Positions 26,188 to 34,519 of a DNA stretch of 64,000 nucleotides are shown in pieces. Positions within the stretch are counted from its first letter, which is position 1. Each line of letters starts with the position of its first letter. The position numbers and the translations under genes were made by a program. The notes beneath the pieces were generated by a model. It saw only the letters and a list, made by a program, of their open reading frames with translations, was not told the origin of the DNA and did no database searches. The stretch lies in contig NZ_AQXF01000001.1 in the NCBI RefSeq assembly GCF_000375545.1, forward strand, positions 422,893 through 486,892. The letters run 5' to 3'. The DNA is from Kordiimonas gwangyangensis DSM 19435 = JCM 12864 (GTDB taxonomy: Bacteria; Pseudomonadota; Alphaproteobacteria; Sphingomonadales; Kordiimonadaceae).

Positions 26188-26351
26188 ACGCAGTAAAACG
26201 CAATCACAAATCCGTTAAACATGTCGAATTAAAGTAAAATTTTCCAAAAAGACTCTGCCGGTACTTCGCGGCGTGTTAGTGTAAACATCTTGTTAAGACT
26301 TGTTCAGGGGTCGATGAGTAGATGCGTAACCATTAACAATTGGAGGCGTCT

Positions 26352-26831
26352 ATGAATATGTCCGAACCTCAGCAGCAAATGTTGAGCCACTGGACCAAAC
26401 TGTCCATGCGATCAGGCGATCTCCCCTCCCGCGCGGACATCAGGCTACAAGACATCGGTCGCCATGCATCCAAGATCATCATCATCGATATCAAGGATGA
26501 CCCGCGCGACTATGAGTACCGTTTGATTGGGCAGGACGTAGCCGACGAACTAGACCGCGACTATACCGGTTGCCGCTTCTCGGAAGTGCCCGGCAAAGGA
26601 CCGGGAAGCCCGTTCTGGGACCACCTGACGCAGATATGCGATGAAGGCAGGCCCAATTACTGGACCGATGTATGCGGTATTGTGAAAGAAGGCGAGAAGG
26701 AGGCCGGTATCCTCTACCTTCCGCTCGCGAGTGACCACAAAAAGACAGACAAGGTTATGATGGTGATGAATTTCGGGCGGCGCACCGCCCGCGCTTATTC
26801 CGGCCTCGCCGGCACCACCTATTGTCTTTGA
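26352..26831 (+). CDS. PAS domain protein (PAS_5-like)
   Basis: This is a 159-residue single-domain protein from ATG 26352, which has a GGAGG site. The sequence ADIRLQDIGRHASKIIIIDI and DYEYRLIGQDVADELDRDYTG (in part) fit the PAS_5 family, which is abundant in alphaproteobacteria. There is no output domain, so it may act as a sensory subunit or use a partner. The ligand is unknown. The 220 bp upstream are AT-rich with TTAA-type half-sites and a palindrome at 26166. Confidence 0.78.
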   Translation: MNMSEPQQQMLSHWTKLSMRSGDLPSRADIRLQDIGRHASKIIIIDIKDDPRDYEYRLIGQDVADELDRDYTGCRFSEVPGKGPGSPFWDHLTQICDEGRPNYWTDVCGIVKEGEKEAGILYLPLASDHKKTDKVMMVMNFGRRTARAYSGLAGTTYCL

Positions 26832-26854
26832 ATGCGGTTGCCGGCCACGGGTCC

Positions 26855-27250
26855 CTATTTCCCCCGGACCGTGGTCGGCACGCCCTTGCTTCCTGCATAA
26901 AAGACCACGATCTTCACCACTTCATCACCCCGGTTATGACCCTGATGCGGTGTATGCTGGGCTTCCACAACAGTCTCGCCCGGTCGCATGATTTTCACCG
27001 CGCCGCCTTCGTATTCCACCGTCAATTCACCTGAAAGCACATAGCCGAAGGTGGGAACGGGATGGCTGTGCCAGCCATTGCTTTCGCCCGGCTGCATGGT
27101 GATCATGATGCTGGTAATTTCAGCCGCGTCGCCATTCGCATAGGTGATTGGGTTACCGAGGATGTCAGCGTCCGCTTTCATCAGTTCCTCCACCCCGGCA
27201 TAGGCAGGCGTGGTGACGAGAAGTGCAAGCGTCAGAAGTGGCTTGAACAT
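26855..27250 (-). CDS. Exported cupin-domain protein
   Basis: The protein has 131 residues with a signal peptide (residues 1-18, cleaved near TPAYA). The single cupin fold has the metal motif GWHSHPVPTFGYVLSGELTV with two histidines, and a second histidine in EAQHTPHQGHN. Small periplasmic cupins of this type are annotated as quercetinase-like or unknown; the substrate is not evident. It is convergent with the PAS gene and 10 bp downstream of phhB. Confidence 0.85.
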   Translation of the reverse strand: MFKPLLTLALLVTTPAYAGVEELMKADADILGNPITYANGDAAEITSIMITMQPGESNGWHSHPVPTFGYVLSGELTVEYEGGAVKIMRPGETVVEAQHTPHQGHNRGDEVVKIVVFYAGSKGVPTTVRGK

Positions 27251-27260
27251 GGCCTTTTTC

Positions 27261-27569
27261 CTATTTCGTTGCGGCCTCGAAACTATTCATCGCGGTCGCC
27301 ATTTTGATATCAAGATCCGTAACCCCGTCCGCATCATGCGTGGTCATCATCACGTCAACCTTGTTGTAGACATTGAACCATTCGGGGTGGTGATCCATTT
27401 TTTCAGCCAGCAGCGCGGCGCGGTTCATGAACCCCCAAGCGGCAGAAAAATCTTCGAAGCGGAAATCCTTTTTGATCGCCTTTGCGTCTGCATCGTAGGC
27501 CCAGCCGTCCAGTGCGGCGAGCGCAGCATCTCGTTCATCGGCGGAAAGCTGTGTCGGTCGTGTACTCAT
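27261..27569 (-). CDS. phhB: 4a-hydroxytetrahydrobiopterin dehydratase
   Basis: PhhB (pterin-4a-carbinolamine dehydratase) recycles the oxidised pterin made by phenylalanine hydroxylase. The 102-residue protein has the catalytic motif [20 protein letters not shown] and the typical [16 protein letters not shown] helix. No phenylalanine hydroxylase gene is nearby. The cupin gene follows 10 bp downstream, so the two may be cotranscribed. Confidence 0.95.
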   Translation of the reverse strand: MSTRPTQLSADERDAALAALDGWAYDADAKAIKKDFRFEDFSAAWGFMNRAALLAEKMDHHPEWFNVYNKVDVMMTTHDADGVTDLDIKMATAMNSFEAATK

Positions 27570-28004
27570 GATAATTCCCTTCTCAAACTGGCTTGATAGG
27601 CCAATAGCTCCTCAACGAGTTGTCGCACATGCATGCCCGCTCGTCCATGGTCACTGACGTGTTGAGGAGGTTCGGTCCTCGGTCGAGCATCTCTCTCAAA
27701 TATCTGCGGCTTCGTTGTGCATATGATCACCGCGCGAATATAAATCTGCATTAATTTGCAATTTATATTGTTTAAGGCTGCCAAAATATCTTTGAATAAG
27801 CATTAAGGCAGCTATAGACTTGTGTCATCTGGAACTGAAATATCCGAATGAAAGGCATTCGTGGCTTGCCGAAGCGATTGAGGTGACGGCAAAAACCGGA
27901 AGGCCTTGTTGACGCCGGGAGATTTGAGGTGCGCAACCGATTGCGCTGCCGCAGAGTATCTCAGGCCCTTTAAAAATAAACACTGCCTGAAGGGAGGACA
28001 ATCC
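27570..28004. other. Non-coding region with a long AT-rich palindrome
   Basis: No gene is supported in this 435-bp stretch. It holds a near-perfect palindrome (27737-27769; arms AATATAAAT and ATTTATATT with an inner TGCA-TTAATT-TGCA), a small hairpin GCGCAA-ccga-TTGCGC at 27931-27946, and the AGGGAGG ribosome site for the hydrolase gene. It separates phhB (left, reverse strand) from the hydrolase (right, forward strand) and should contain both promoters. Confidence 0.5.
27737..27769. promoter_or_regulatory. 33-bp AT-rich palindrome (candidate operator)
   Basis: Outer arms AATATAAAT (27737-27745) and ATTTATATT (27761-27769) plus inner TGCA copies around TTAATT make a near-perfect dyad, with one base unpaired. 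It lies between divergent genes and could bind a dimeric regulator. Confidence 0.4.
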
Positions 28005-29480
28005 ATGAAAAAAATCGTCTGTCTGACACTTGCTATTGCCGCGACAAGCCCCGCCGCATTTGCCGGCGACTTGCCTGAAGACTTCGACACCAAAGTCACA
28101 ACCGCGATGGAGAAATGGCATGCGCCGGGCCTTGGCCTCGCCATCGTCAAGGATGGGGAAGTCCTGCTCAGCCGCGGGTACGGCATCAAATCGGTTCTCA
28201 ACAATAATCCGGTCGATGAACACACGCTCTTCCAAGCTGGTTCAACCACCAAAGCCTTTGCCTCAATGGCGCTTGCGCTGCTGGTGGACGAGGGCAAGGT
28301 GAGCTGGGATGACCCGATCATCAAACATGTGCCGGAGTTGGACCTGAACGAAGACTATGTGGAAAAGAACATGACAATCCGTGATGTTCTGAGCCACCGC
28401 AGCGGCGTTTCCCAGCTCAGCAACATCAACGTGTTCCTCAGCAAAAGTCTTCCGGACGCATGGAAGATGCTGCCAAACAACCCGCAGCAAACCAGCTTCC
28501 GTCAGGCATGGGACTATAACAACACCATCTTTGCCCTCTCGGGCCTGGTCGTTGAAAAAGTCACCGGCAAACCGTTCCATGAATTTGTCAAGGAACGTAT
28601 CCTTACCCCCCTCGGCATGACCGAGACCTTGCTGCTGGACGCTGAGGTAGAAGCACGCAAAAACCGTGCGGAAGCCCACCAGTATATCGACGGCAAATTC
28701 TATCAGATTGAATATCCCTACATTGAATACAGCCAGTCTGCGGGCATGATCAACTCAACGCCATCCGACATGGCGAAATGGCTACGCTTCCTCGCGAACG
28801 GCGGCATGGTTGGTGACAAACGGCTGGTTTCGGAAGCTGCGATGAAAGAGATGTTCGCACCGCAGATGTTGATGGACCCGAGCACCATCTACCCCGCTGC
28901 GGCGACGCTTGATCATTCCTACTACTCCTATGGCCTTGCGTGGTTTGTCTATGACTACAAGGGTGAGAAGATTGTGATGCATACCGGCAGCATTGACGGC
29001 ATGTCGGCCATCAATGCCATCGTCCCCGGCAAAAAGGCAGGTGTATATGCCTTCATCAACGCGGATCATATCGAGTACCGCCATGCCATGATGTACACAG
29101 TGTTGGACATCCTTCTGGACAAGCCTGCCGAGGATTGGTCCGAAAAGCTGTATGCCGTTTATCACGGCAAGGATAAGCCGGAAGATAAAGCGTGCCCCGC
29201 ATTTTCTGACACCGCCCTTGCGGCGCTGCCGGGTGAGTATTCGCTGCCAGGCCTCTTCCCGCTCACGATTACCAAGGCGGATGACGGCTATATGGCAACC
29301 CTTGGGGTCAACACATCAAAAATCAGCGTCACGGGCGAAGGCTGCCTGAAAGTGCACGATTCCGACAACCCGGAACTGCCAAGCTCAAACTATCTTCAGC
29401 CAACGCTGAACGACGCCGGTGCTTTGACTCAAGTAAAATTCAGCGGCCTGCCTTTCACCAAAAAGGCATCCGCTGAATAA
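28005..29480 (+). CDS. Beta-lactamase-family serine hydrolase, exported
   Basis: The start is ATG 28005 (491 residues) with AGGGAGG upstream; the frame open to 27906 lacks a signal sequence at its start. A signal peptide ends AFA at residue 20. Class C beta-lactamase/DD-peptidase motifs are visible: S80-x2-K83 (GSTTKAF), Y171-N-N, and HTGS in the third motif region. A C-terminal DUF3471-like domain follows. These enzymes act on D-amino acid peptides, esters or cell-wall fragments; resistance is not implied. Confidence 0.86.
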   Translation: MKKIVCLTLAIAATSPAAFAGDLPEDFDTKVTTAMEKWHAPGLGLAIVKDGEVLLSRGYGIKSVLNNNPVDEHTLFQAGSTTKAFASMALALLVDEGKVSWDDPIIKHVPELDLNEDYVEKNMTIRDVLSHRSGVSQLSNINVFLSKSLPDAWKMLPNNPQQTSFRQAWDYNNTIFALSGLVVEKVTGKPFHEFVKERILTPLGMTETLLLDAEVEARKNRAEAHQYIDGKFYQIEYPYIEYSQSAGMINSTPSDMAKWLRFLANGGMVGDKRLVSEAAMKEMFAPQMLMDPSTIYPAAATLDHSYYSYGLAWFVYDYKGEKIVMHTGSIDGMSAINAIVPGKKAGVYAFINADHIEYRHAMMYTVLDILLDKPAEDWSEKLYAVYHGKDKPEDKACPAFSDTALAALPGEYSLPGLFPLTITKADDGYMATLGVNTSKISVTGEGCLKVHDSDNPELPSSNYLQPTLNDAGALTQVKFSGLPFTKKASAE

Positions 29481-29540
29481 TAAAATCCCTCCGCCTGTCG
29501 CGCCGCCGCCGTGCGCGCTCGGGCAGGACGAAAACCTTAA

Positions 29541-29594
29541 CACCGGGCCGGATTCATGTGAGTCTGGCCCGGTGGCGTCTGCCCGGTGGCGTCT
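29541..29594. repeat. Inverted repeat overlapping a 14-bp tandem repeat
   Basis: CACCGGGCC (29541-29549) and GGCCCGGTG (29566-29574) form a 9-bp stem. The second arm begins a tandem duplication of GCCCGGTGGCGTCT (29567-29580 and 29581-29594). It follows the hydrolase stop and may be a hairpin ending that transcript. Confidence 0.5.
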
Positions 29595-29769
29595 CCGGTG
29601 TGCATTGACCGGAACCCAAGCCCCACACTTTCCACCGAACGCAAACGCCTTCGCCGCGGCGGTGCACAACAATCTTCTCCTGAGCCATGGACGAGGCTTT
29701 TTATTAAAGGCACAATCAGGTACCAAGTATTGAGCCGTACCCGACGTTCCAACATGAGGTGAAGTCACG

Positions 29770-30246
29770 ATGACGGTCAAAGTCCTGTTTGTCTGCATGG
29801 GGAATATCTGCCGCTCACCGATGGCCGAGGGTGCATTCCGCAAGGCCGTGGATGAAGCCAAGCTGACCGACAGTTTCATGATCGACAGTGCAGGCACCAT
29901 TGGCTACCACGCTGGCTCCGCGCCGGATGACCGCGCCATTGCCACCGCGAAAAAACGCGGTGTTGATATCACCGGCCAACGCTCCCGCAAGGTGACAGAT
30001 GAGGATTTCGCCGTGTTCGACTATATCCTCGCCATGGACCACGATAATCTGAGTGACCTTTTGGACCGCTGCCCCACCGAACTGCAAGACCGCATTAGCC
30101 TTTTCCTCCCCCATGCGCCCGACCTGCGTATTGAGGAAATGCCGGACCCCTACTATGGCCACCGCGACCAGTTTGACACATGTTATCTGGCGGCGATGGA
30201 TGCGTCCGTGGGGCTTCTGGAGAAAATCCGGGCGGAGAGACTTTAA
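29770..30246 (+). CDS. Low-molecular-weight protein-tyrosine phosphatase
   Basis: The 158-residue enzyme has the P-loop C9-x5-R15 in FVCMGNICRSPMAE and the general acid D126 in MPDPYYG. LMW-PTPs dephosphorylate phosphotyrosine, and some dephosphorylate ribulosamine or erythrulosamine phosphate adducts on proteins. The fructosamine kinase-like gene follows after 2 bp on the same strand, which favours the second role here (inference from family and context). Confidence 0.93.
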   Translation: MTVKVLFVCMGNICRSPMAEGAFRKAVDEAKLTDSFMIDSAGTIGYHAGSAPDDRAIATAKKRGVDITGQRSRKVTDEDFAVFDYILAMDHDNLSDLLDRCPTELQDRISLFLPHAPDLRIEEMPDPYYGHRDQFDTCYLAAMDASVGLLEKIRAERL

Positions 30247-30248
30247 GC

Positions 30249-31124
30249 ATGCCGTCCCCCCTCGCATTACTGCTTGAAAAGGCACTGGGCTCACCCGTGG
30301 TGGGTTCGCGGCCCATGCGCGGCGGTGACATTGCCGATGTGTCCTGCCTGACCTTGAAGGATGGCCGCAAAGTGGTGGCCAAACGCCCGCGCGCCGACCA
30401 GCCGGACACCACAGCCACTGAAGCCATGATGCTGAACCATCTGGCCGCGCATTCGCCGGTGCCGGTGCCCAGGGTACTGTTTCAAAGTGCGGGTATTCTG
30501 GTGATGGAACATGTCGCCCATGCCGGTGTGACAGATGCGGTGAAAGCTTCTGAAAGTGTCGCCATCCATGTTGCGGCGTTGCACGACTGTTTGGCCGGGG
30601 ATGCGCCCAAGCCTTATGGCTTTACCGAAGACACATTTATCGGCCCCTTGAACCAACGCAACAAACAGTCTGCGAACTGGGCCAGCTTCTTTCGTGATCA
30701 CCGGCTTCTCGCCATGGCGCAGTCCTGCCTGCGCACCAGCAGGTTTGAGGCGGGCATGATGGCACGCATTGAGGCCATCGCCGCCAAACTACCGACCCTG
30801 TTGCCGGGTACACCCCCCGCAAGCCTCCTGCACGGTGACCTTTGGGCCGGCAATATGCTGATTGACGGCGACCGTGCCGCCGGGTTCATCGACCCCGCCA
30901 TTTCATACGGGCATGCGGAAATGGACCTCGCCTTCATCGCGCTGATGGGGGGGCTGGAGCGCAATTTCTTTGACGCCTACGCCGCCCACCGCGCCATCGA
31001 GCCCGGCTTTTTTGAAGACCGCATAGCCATCTACCAGCTTTGGCCGCTGCTCGTGCACGTGCGGCTTTTCGGCGGCGGCTATGTGGGACAGGTGTCCCAC
31101 ATCCTTGACCGTTTTGGCGTCTAG
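30249..31124 (+). CDS. Fructosamine/ketosamine kinase family protein
   Basis: I chose ATG 30249 (291 residues). The protein belongs to the FN3K/aminoglycoside phosphotransferase-like kinases: VVAKRPRAD holds the ATP-site lysine, HGDLWAGNMLI the catalytic aspartate and GFIDPAISYGHAEMDLAF the metal aspartate. The family phosphorylates ketosamine adducts so that they break down. It follows the LMW-PTP gene by 2 bp and overlaps the convergent oxidoreductase gene by 4 bp. The substrate (ribulosamine or fructosamine) cannot be told. Confidence 0.88.
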   Translation: MPSPLALLLEKALGSPVVGSRPMRGGDIADVSCLTLKDGRKVVAKRPRADQPDTTATEAMMLNHLAAHSPVPVPRVLFQSAGILVMEHVAHAGVTDAVKASESVAIHVAALHDCLAGDAPKPYGFTEDTFIGPLNQRNKQSANWASFFRDHRLLAMAQSCLRTSRFEAGMMARIEAIAAKLPTLLPGTPPASLLHGDLWAGNMLIDGDRAAGFIDPAISYGHAEMDLAFIALMGGLERNFFDAYAAHRAIEPGFFEDRIAIYQLWPLLVHVRLFGGGYVGQVSHILDRFGV

Positions 31125-32116
31125 GCCTCAATCACCAGTTTGCCAATCATGCCACCGGCTTCGAGCGTAGCATGTGCCTCCGCCAGTGTGCCCACGCTGA
31201 GGGGCGACAGTGTTTTCGTGCGCGTGCCCTTGAGTTCACCAGCATCGACAAGTGCCGCCGCGTTGGTGAGAATCTCATGCTGCACGGCCATGTCGTCCGT
31301 CTGGTAGGTTGAGCGCGTGAACATATATTCCCAAACGAGCCGCGCGGACTTGTGCATCAGCGCCTGAATATTGTGCGGCTTAGAAGCACCCGTGATCATG
31401 CAAACGGCACCGCCTGGCTTCACAAGACGGGCTGCGATATCAAAATAGTCATCCGTGTTGTGGCACACAAAAATCCAGTCGAAGGCGCTGTCGCCCATGG
31501 TCTCCGTGTCCTTGTGCGGGATCACCGCGTCAGCACCGAGATCAAGGCACCAATCCCGACTATTCGCGCGCGACGCCGTCGCGGTTACATGCACGCCGGC
31601 TCGTTTCGCCAGTTGGATCGCGACCGAGCCAACACCGCCAGCCCCGTTGATGATCAGAAGTTTCCGCCCTTTGTTTGCGCTTGCGTCTCGGCTGATGGCG
31701 AGGCGTTCATAAAGCGCTTCCCACGCGGTGAGGATGGTGAGCGGCATGGCCGCCGCTTCGGCGAAGCTCATGCGTGTCGGTTTTTTCGCGGCAATACGTT
31801 CATCCACCAACTGGAATTCCGCATTGCTGCCGGGCCGCGTGATATCGCCCGCATACCAGACCTCGTCGCCCACTTTGAACAGCGTCACCTCGGGCCCGAC
31901 CGCCACAACCACACCGGCGGCGTCATACCCGGCGACCTTGAGCGCGCCATCATCCTCTTTGCCGCGGCGCACCTTGGTATCAACCGGGTTAACCGACACG
32001 GCCTTGATATCCACCAGAATGTCATGACCGGTTGGTACCGGTGTCTCCATTTCCACCTCGATAAAGGCGGCTGCCTCGCTGGTCGGCAATGCTTTTTTAA
32101 ACCCAAAAACTTTCAT
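31121..32116 (-). CDS. Zinc-type alcohol dehydrogenase-like quinone oxidoreductase
   Basis: A 331-residue MDR-superfamily protein with the catalytic-domain motif VNPVDTKVRRG, YDAAGVVVAVGPEVTLF and the nucleotide-binding GAGGVGSVAIQLAKRAG. No cysteine-rich structural zinc loop is visible, as in the QOR-like branch that reduces quinones or enals with NADPH. An HxlR regulator is divergently transcribed, with two inverted repeats between them, so expression is probably controlled by that regulator. Confidence 0.88.
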   Translation of the reverse strand: MKVFGFKKALPTSEAAAFIEVEMETPVPTGHDILVDIKAVSVNPVDTKVRRGKEDDGALKVAGYDAAGVVVAVGPEVTLFKVGDEVWYAGDITRPGSNAEFQLVDERIAAKKPTRMSFAEAAAMPLTILTAWEALYERLAISRDASANKGRKLLIINGAGGVGSVAIQLAKRAGVHVTATASRANSRDWCLDLGADAVIPHKDTETMGDSAFDWIFVCHNTDDYFDIAARLVKPGGAVCMITGASKPHNIQALMHKSARLVWEYMFTRSTYQTDDMAVQHEILTNAAALVDAGELKGTRTKTLSPLSVGTLAEAHATLEAGGMIGKLVIEA

Positions 32117-32177
32117 TCTTTGTCTCCGTTAAAGTGGGGTATTGCCGATATGGGAAGTGATATACATATGAAAAGTA

Positions 32178-32214
32178 TGCACAGTTTTGTGCAGTAGTAT
32201 CAGTTTGTATACTA
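32178..32214. promoter_or_regulatory. Two inverted repeats between qor-like and HxlR genes
   Basis: TGCACA-gttt-TGTGCA at 32178-32193 is a perfect 6-4-6 repeat. TAGTAT-N8-ATACTA at 32195-32214 is a second perfect repeat. Both lie between divergent start codons, the expected place for HxlR operators. Confidence 0.55.
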
Positions 32215-32228
32215 TTGAAGAGGCGACT

Positions 32229-32606
32229 ATGCGTGAGAAAGTCGGTACCCGCATTCTGCAAACCACCTGCGGCGTGGAAGCGACGCTTGAGCTTATCGGC
32301 GGCAAATGGAAAGGCGTAATCCTCTATCACCTGTCGTTTGGCACGCTGCGTTTCAGTGAACTTCGGCGCCGCATGCCGGGGGTGACACAACGCATGCTGA
32401 CGCGCCAACTCAGGGAGCTGGAGGATGACGGCATCGTGCACCGCAAGGTCTACCCTGAAGTGCCGCCGCGTGTAGAGTATAGCCTCACCCCAAGCGGTGA
32501 GACCCTGATGCCGATTATCATGGAACTCCGGAACTGGGGTGACCGCTACCTTGAGGCACAGCCACCCGCGCACGAAGCTCAGGCCGGGTTAAATGTCCAG
32601 CCGTAG
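32229..32606 (+). CDS. HxlR family transcriptional regulator
   Basis: The protein has 125 residues from ATG 32229. The winged-helix pattern is typical of HxlR: a cysteine near the N-terminus ([20 protein letters not shown], in part), [22 protein letters not shown], and [21 protein letters not shown]. Members often sense quinones, aldehydes or formaldehyde through cysteine. Divergent placement from the oxidoreductase suggests it controls that gene. The end overlaps the convergent thpR gene by 28 bp. Confidence 0.92.
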   Translation: MREKVGTRILQTTCGVEATLELIGGKWKGVILYHLSFGTLRFSELRRRMPGVTQRMLTRQLRELEDDGIVHRKVYPEVPPRVEYSLTPSGETLMPIIMELRNWGDRYLEAQPPAHEAQAGLNVQP

Positions 32607-33196
32607 TCTGACGCCATGTCATAGGCCATTGCCATATCGTCCGCTTCCGGCTCTGCCTCAAGCAAGCGGCCAAACCGGCTTTCAACGGTGTAGTAAGACC
32701 CGTCGTGGGTCAGCTGGCTGGAGAACAGCGTGAAATGCTGCACCATCTCCCCCGGCGTCCACAGGTTTTCATTATAGTGCAGCCAGTCCCCCACTCGCGC
32801 CTGTGCACCCCGGCGGAACCGGGCAAGCGTAACATGGGGTTTGTATTTGCGCCGCTCTACCTCCACATCGACACGTGCAAGCGCATGGCCGATTTTCTCA
32901 TGGAGGTGCACAAGCGGTGCCTTGTCTTCGACACTCGCCCAAAGGCACTTCGGTTGTTTGGGCTTTCCAAAAAGGCCGACACCCTTGAGGGCAAACTCAA
33001 ACGGCGCGAAGGAAATTCGCGACAGTTCGCCTTCAATTTCATGGACGGTCTTTTTGGGAACTTCGCCAATAAAGGCGAGGGTTAAGTGGAGCTGGTCATC
33101 CCGTTGCCAGTGCGCGCCTTCAACGCCGCCGCGCACTTCTGAGAGCGCATCCCTCATGGTATCCGGAATTTCCAGGCCGACGAATAAACGCACCAT
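32579..33196 (-). CDS. thpR: RNA 2',3'-cyclic phosphodiesterase (ThpR)
   Basis: This 205-residue 2H phosphoesterase has two HxT motifs, [10 protein letters not shown] and [10 protein letters not shown], and the N-terminal [14 protein letters not shown]. The family hydrolyses RNA 2',3'-cyclic phosphate ends to 2'-phosphates. Its last 28 bp overlap the HxlR gene on the other strand. The stop region gives a C-terminal extension ([18 protein letters not shown]) beyond the usual domain. Confidence 0.92.
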   Translation of the reverse strand: MVRLFVGLEIPDTMRDALSEVRGGVEGAHWQRDDQLHLTLAFIGEVPKKTVHEIEGELSRISFAPFEFALKGVGLFGKPKQPKCLWASVEDKAPLVHLHEKIGHALARVDVEVERRKYKPHVTLARFRRGAQARVGDWLHYNENLWTPGEMVQHFTLFSSQLTHDGSYYTVESRFGRLLEAEPEADDMAMAYDMASDYGWTFNPA

Positions 33197-33386
33197 GGCC
33201 TGTCCCCTTCAATCAAGATATCGCGACCAAAGCATCGCGACCTACCAACTGTAGCGCATATTTTCATCAAAGGGAATCAGGGAATGCCCGTGAATTTTTT
33301 GTGACAGCCTGCCGGGCTGCGGCAATTCTCCTCATTGTGAGGGGGCTGTCGCCGGTCTAATTTGCTTCATCAAAATGGGGGATACG

Positions 33387-33761
33387 ATGAACGGTTATTT
33401 TGCACTTGCTGCGTTTCTGGTGGTCATCACTACTGGCTTCCACTGCATTGCCGGTGGCAAACGAGTGGTCAGGCCGATGCTGCAATCAACAGACCTGAAC
33501 GGTACCATTAAAGCTGTGCTTTATGGCTGCTGGCATGCGTTCACGCTTTTGTATCTCGGCGTTGCGGTGGGCTTTCTGTGGGCAGCCACGGCGCCGGGCG
33601 CCAAAGAGCTGGCAGTCGTGAACACTGCGCTTGCAGCACTTCTTGCCGCCTTCAGCTTTGGGGTTACGCTATATTTCCGCCAGCGTCTGTTGCGGCTACC
33701 GCACTGGATATTGTTCACCGGCGTTGCCGTCGCAGGCAGCTTGGGGCTCGTGGCGGCCTAA
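33387..33761 (+). CDS. Small integral membrane protein of unknown function
   Basis: I use ATG 33387 (124 residues), which has a GGGGGA site; an ATG at 33375 is also in frame. Four hydrophobic segments are visible (YFALAAFLVVITTGFHCIAG, TLLYLGVAVGFLWAATAPGA, LAVVNTALAALLAAFSFGVTL in part, WILFTGVAVAGSLGLVAA). The sequence VVRPMLQSTDL follows the first helix. I do not recognise a family. It ends 4 bp inside the convergent arylesterase gene. Confidence 0.6.
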   Translation: MNGYFALAAFLVVITTGFHCIAGGKRVVRPMLQSTDLNGTIKAVLYGCWHAFTLLYLGVAVGFLWAATAPGAKELAVVNTALAALLAAFSFGVTLYFRQRLLRLPHWILFTGVAVAGSLGLVAA

Positions 33762-34441
33762 CGACCGGCTGCACCAAGCTCAAGCGCCGCAATCACCACT
33801 GGGCCGATTTTTTCCACAATGATTTTAACGCCTTCCGCGTTCGGGTGCATACCGTCCGACTGGTTCAGGCTTTGGTCGGCGGCAACGCCGTCGAGAAAGA
33901 AAGGATAAAGCGGCAAGCCGTATTTCTCTGCCGTTTCCTTGAAGATTGGATTGAAAATCTGCGCATATTCCTCGCCCAGATTGGGCGGGGCCATCATGCC
34001 AGCGACAAGCACATTGATGTTGCGGTCCGAGAGATAAGCCGCCATGGCGTCGATATTTTCAGCGGTGATATTGGGGTCAATGCCGCGCAGGCCGTCATTG
34101 GCACCGAGCTCTAGGATAACTAGGTCCGGCCCTTCTTCACCAAAGGGGGCAAGCCCCCAATCAAGCCGCGCCCGCCCGCCTGACGACGTGTCGCCCGACA
34201 CACCGCCGTTTGTGACCCTCACAGGGCGGTCCATATTGGCGTTCAGCCATTTCTCAAGCTGGTCGGTAAAGCCTTCACCGGGCGCGAGGCCGTAGCCCGC
34301 CGTGAGGCTGTCCCCAAAGGCCATGACCTGGACCACGTCCTCCCCCTCTGCCCGCGCGGATGCGCTGTGTGCGACAAAAATTGCGCACAAAGCCACAATT
34401 GCGCTAAAAATTTTATTTAGAGGGCGGGAATTGACCATCAT
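33758..34441 (-). CDS. SGNH/GDSL arylesterase (TesA-like), exported
   Basis: The 227-residue protein has a signal peptide (ending near ASA at residue 29). SGNH blocks are clear: GDSLTAGYG with nucleophile S45, the glycine of SGDTSSGGRARL, the asparagine of LELGANDGLRGI and the catalytic pair in DGMHPNAEGV. TesA-type enzymes cleave arylesters, thioesters and lysophospholipids in the periplasm. The gene is divergent from the LolD/FtsX-like ABC genes, an arrangement also seen for tesA and ybbAP in E. coli. Confidence 0.92.
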   Translation of the reverse strand: MMVNSRPLNKIFSAIVALCAIFVAHSASARAEGEDVVQVMAFGDSLTAGYGLAPGEGFTDQLEKWLNANMDRPVRVTNGGVSGDTSSGGRARLDWGLAPFGEEGPDLVILELGANDGLRGIDPNITAENIDAMAAYLSDRNINVLVAGMMAPPNLGEEYAQIFNPIFKETAEKYGLPLYPFFLDGVAADQSLNQSDGMHPNAEGVKIIVEKIGPVVIAALELGAAGR

Positions 34442-34519
34442 TGGTCCAGCTCCTAGCTATAAACGTACCAAAACAAAATCCTGAACAAAAATATCTGGCA
34501 GCGAAGGAAACAAATTTCA

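Noticed and set aside
33220-33242. ATCGCGACC direct repeat upstream of the small membrane protein gene
   Set aside because: Two copies 14 bp apart in a short stretch; no other support for a regulatory role.
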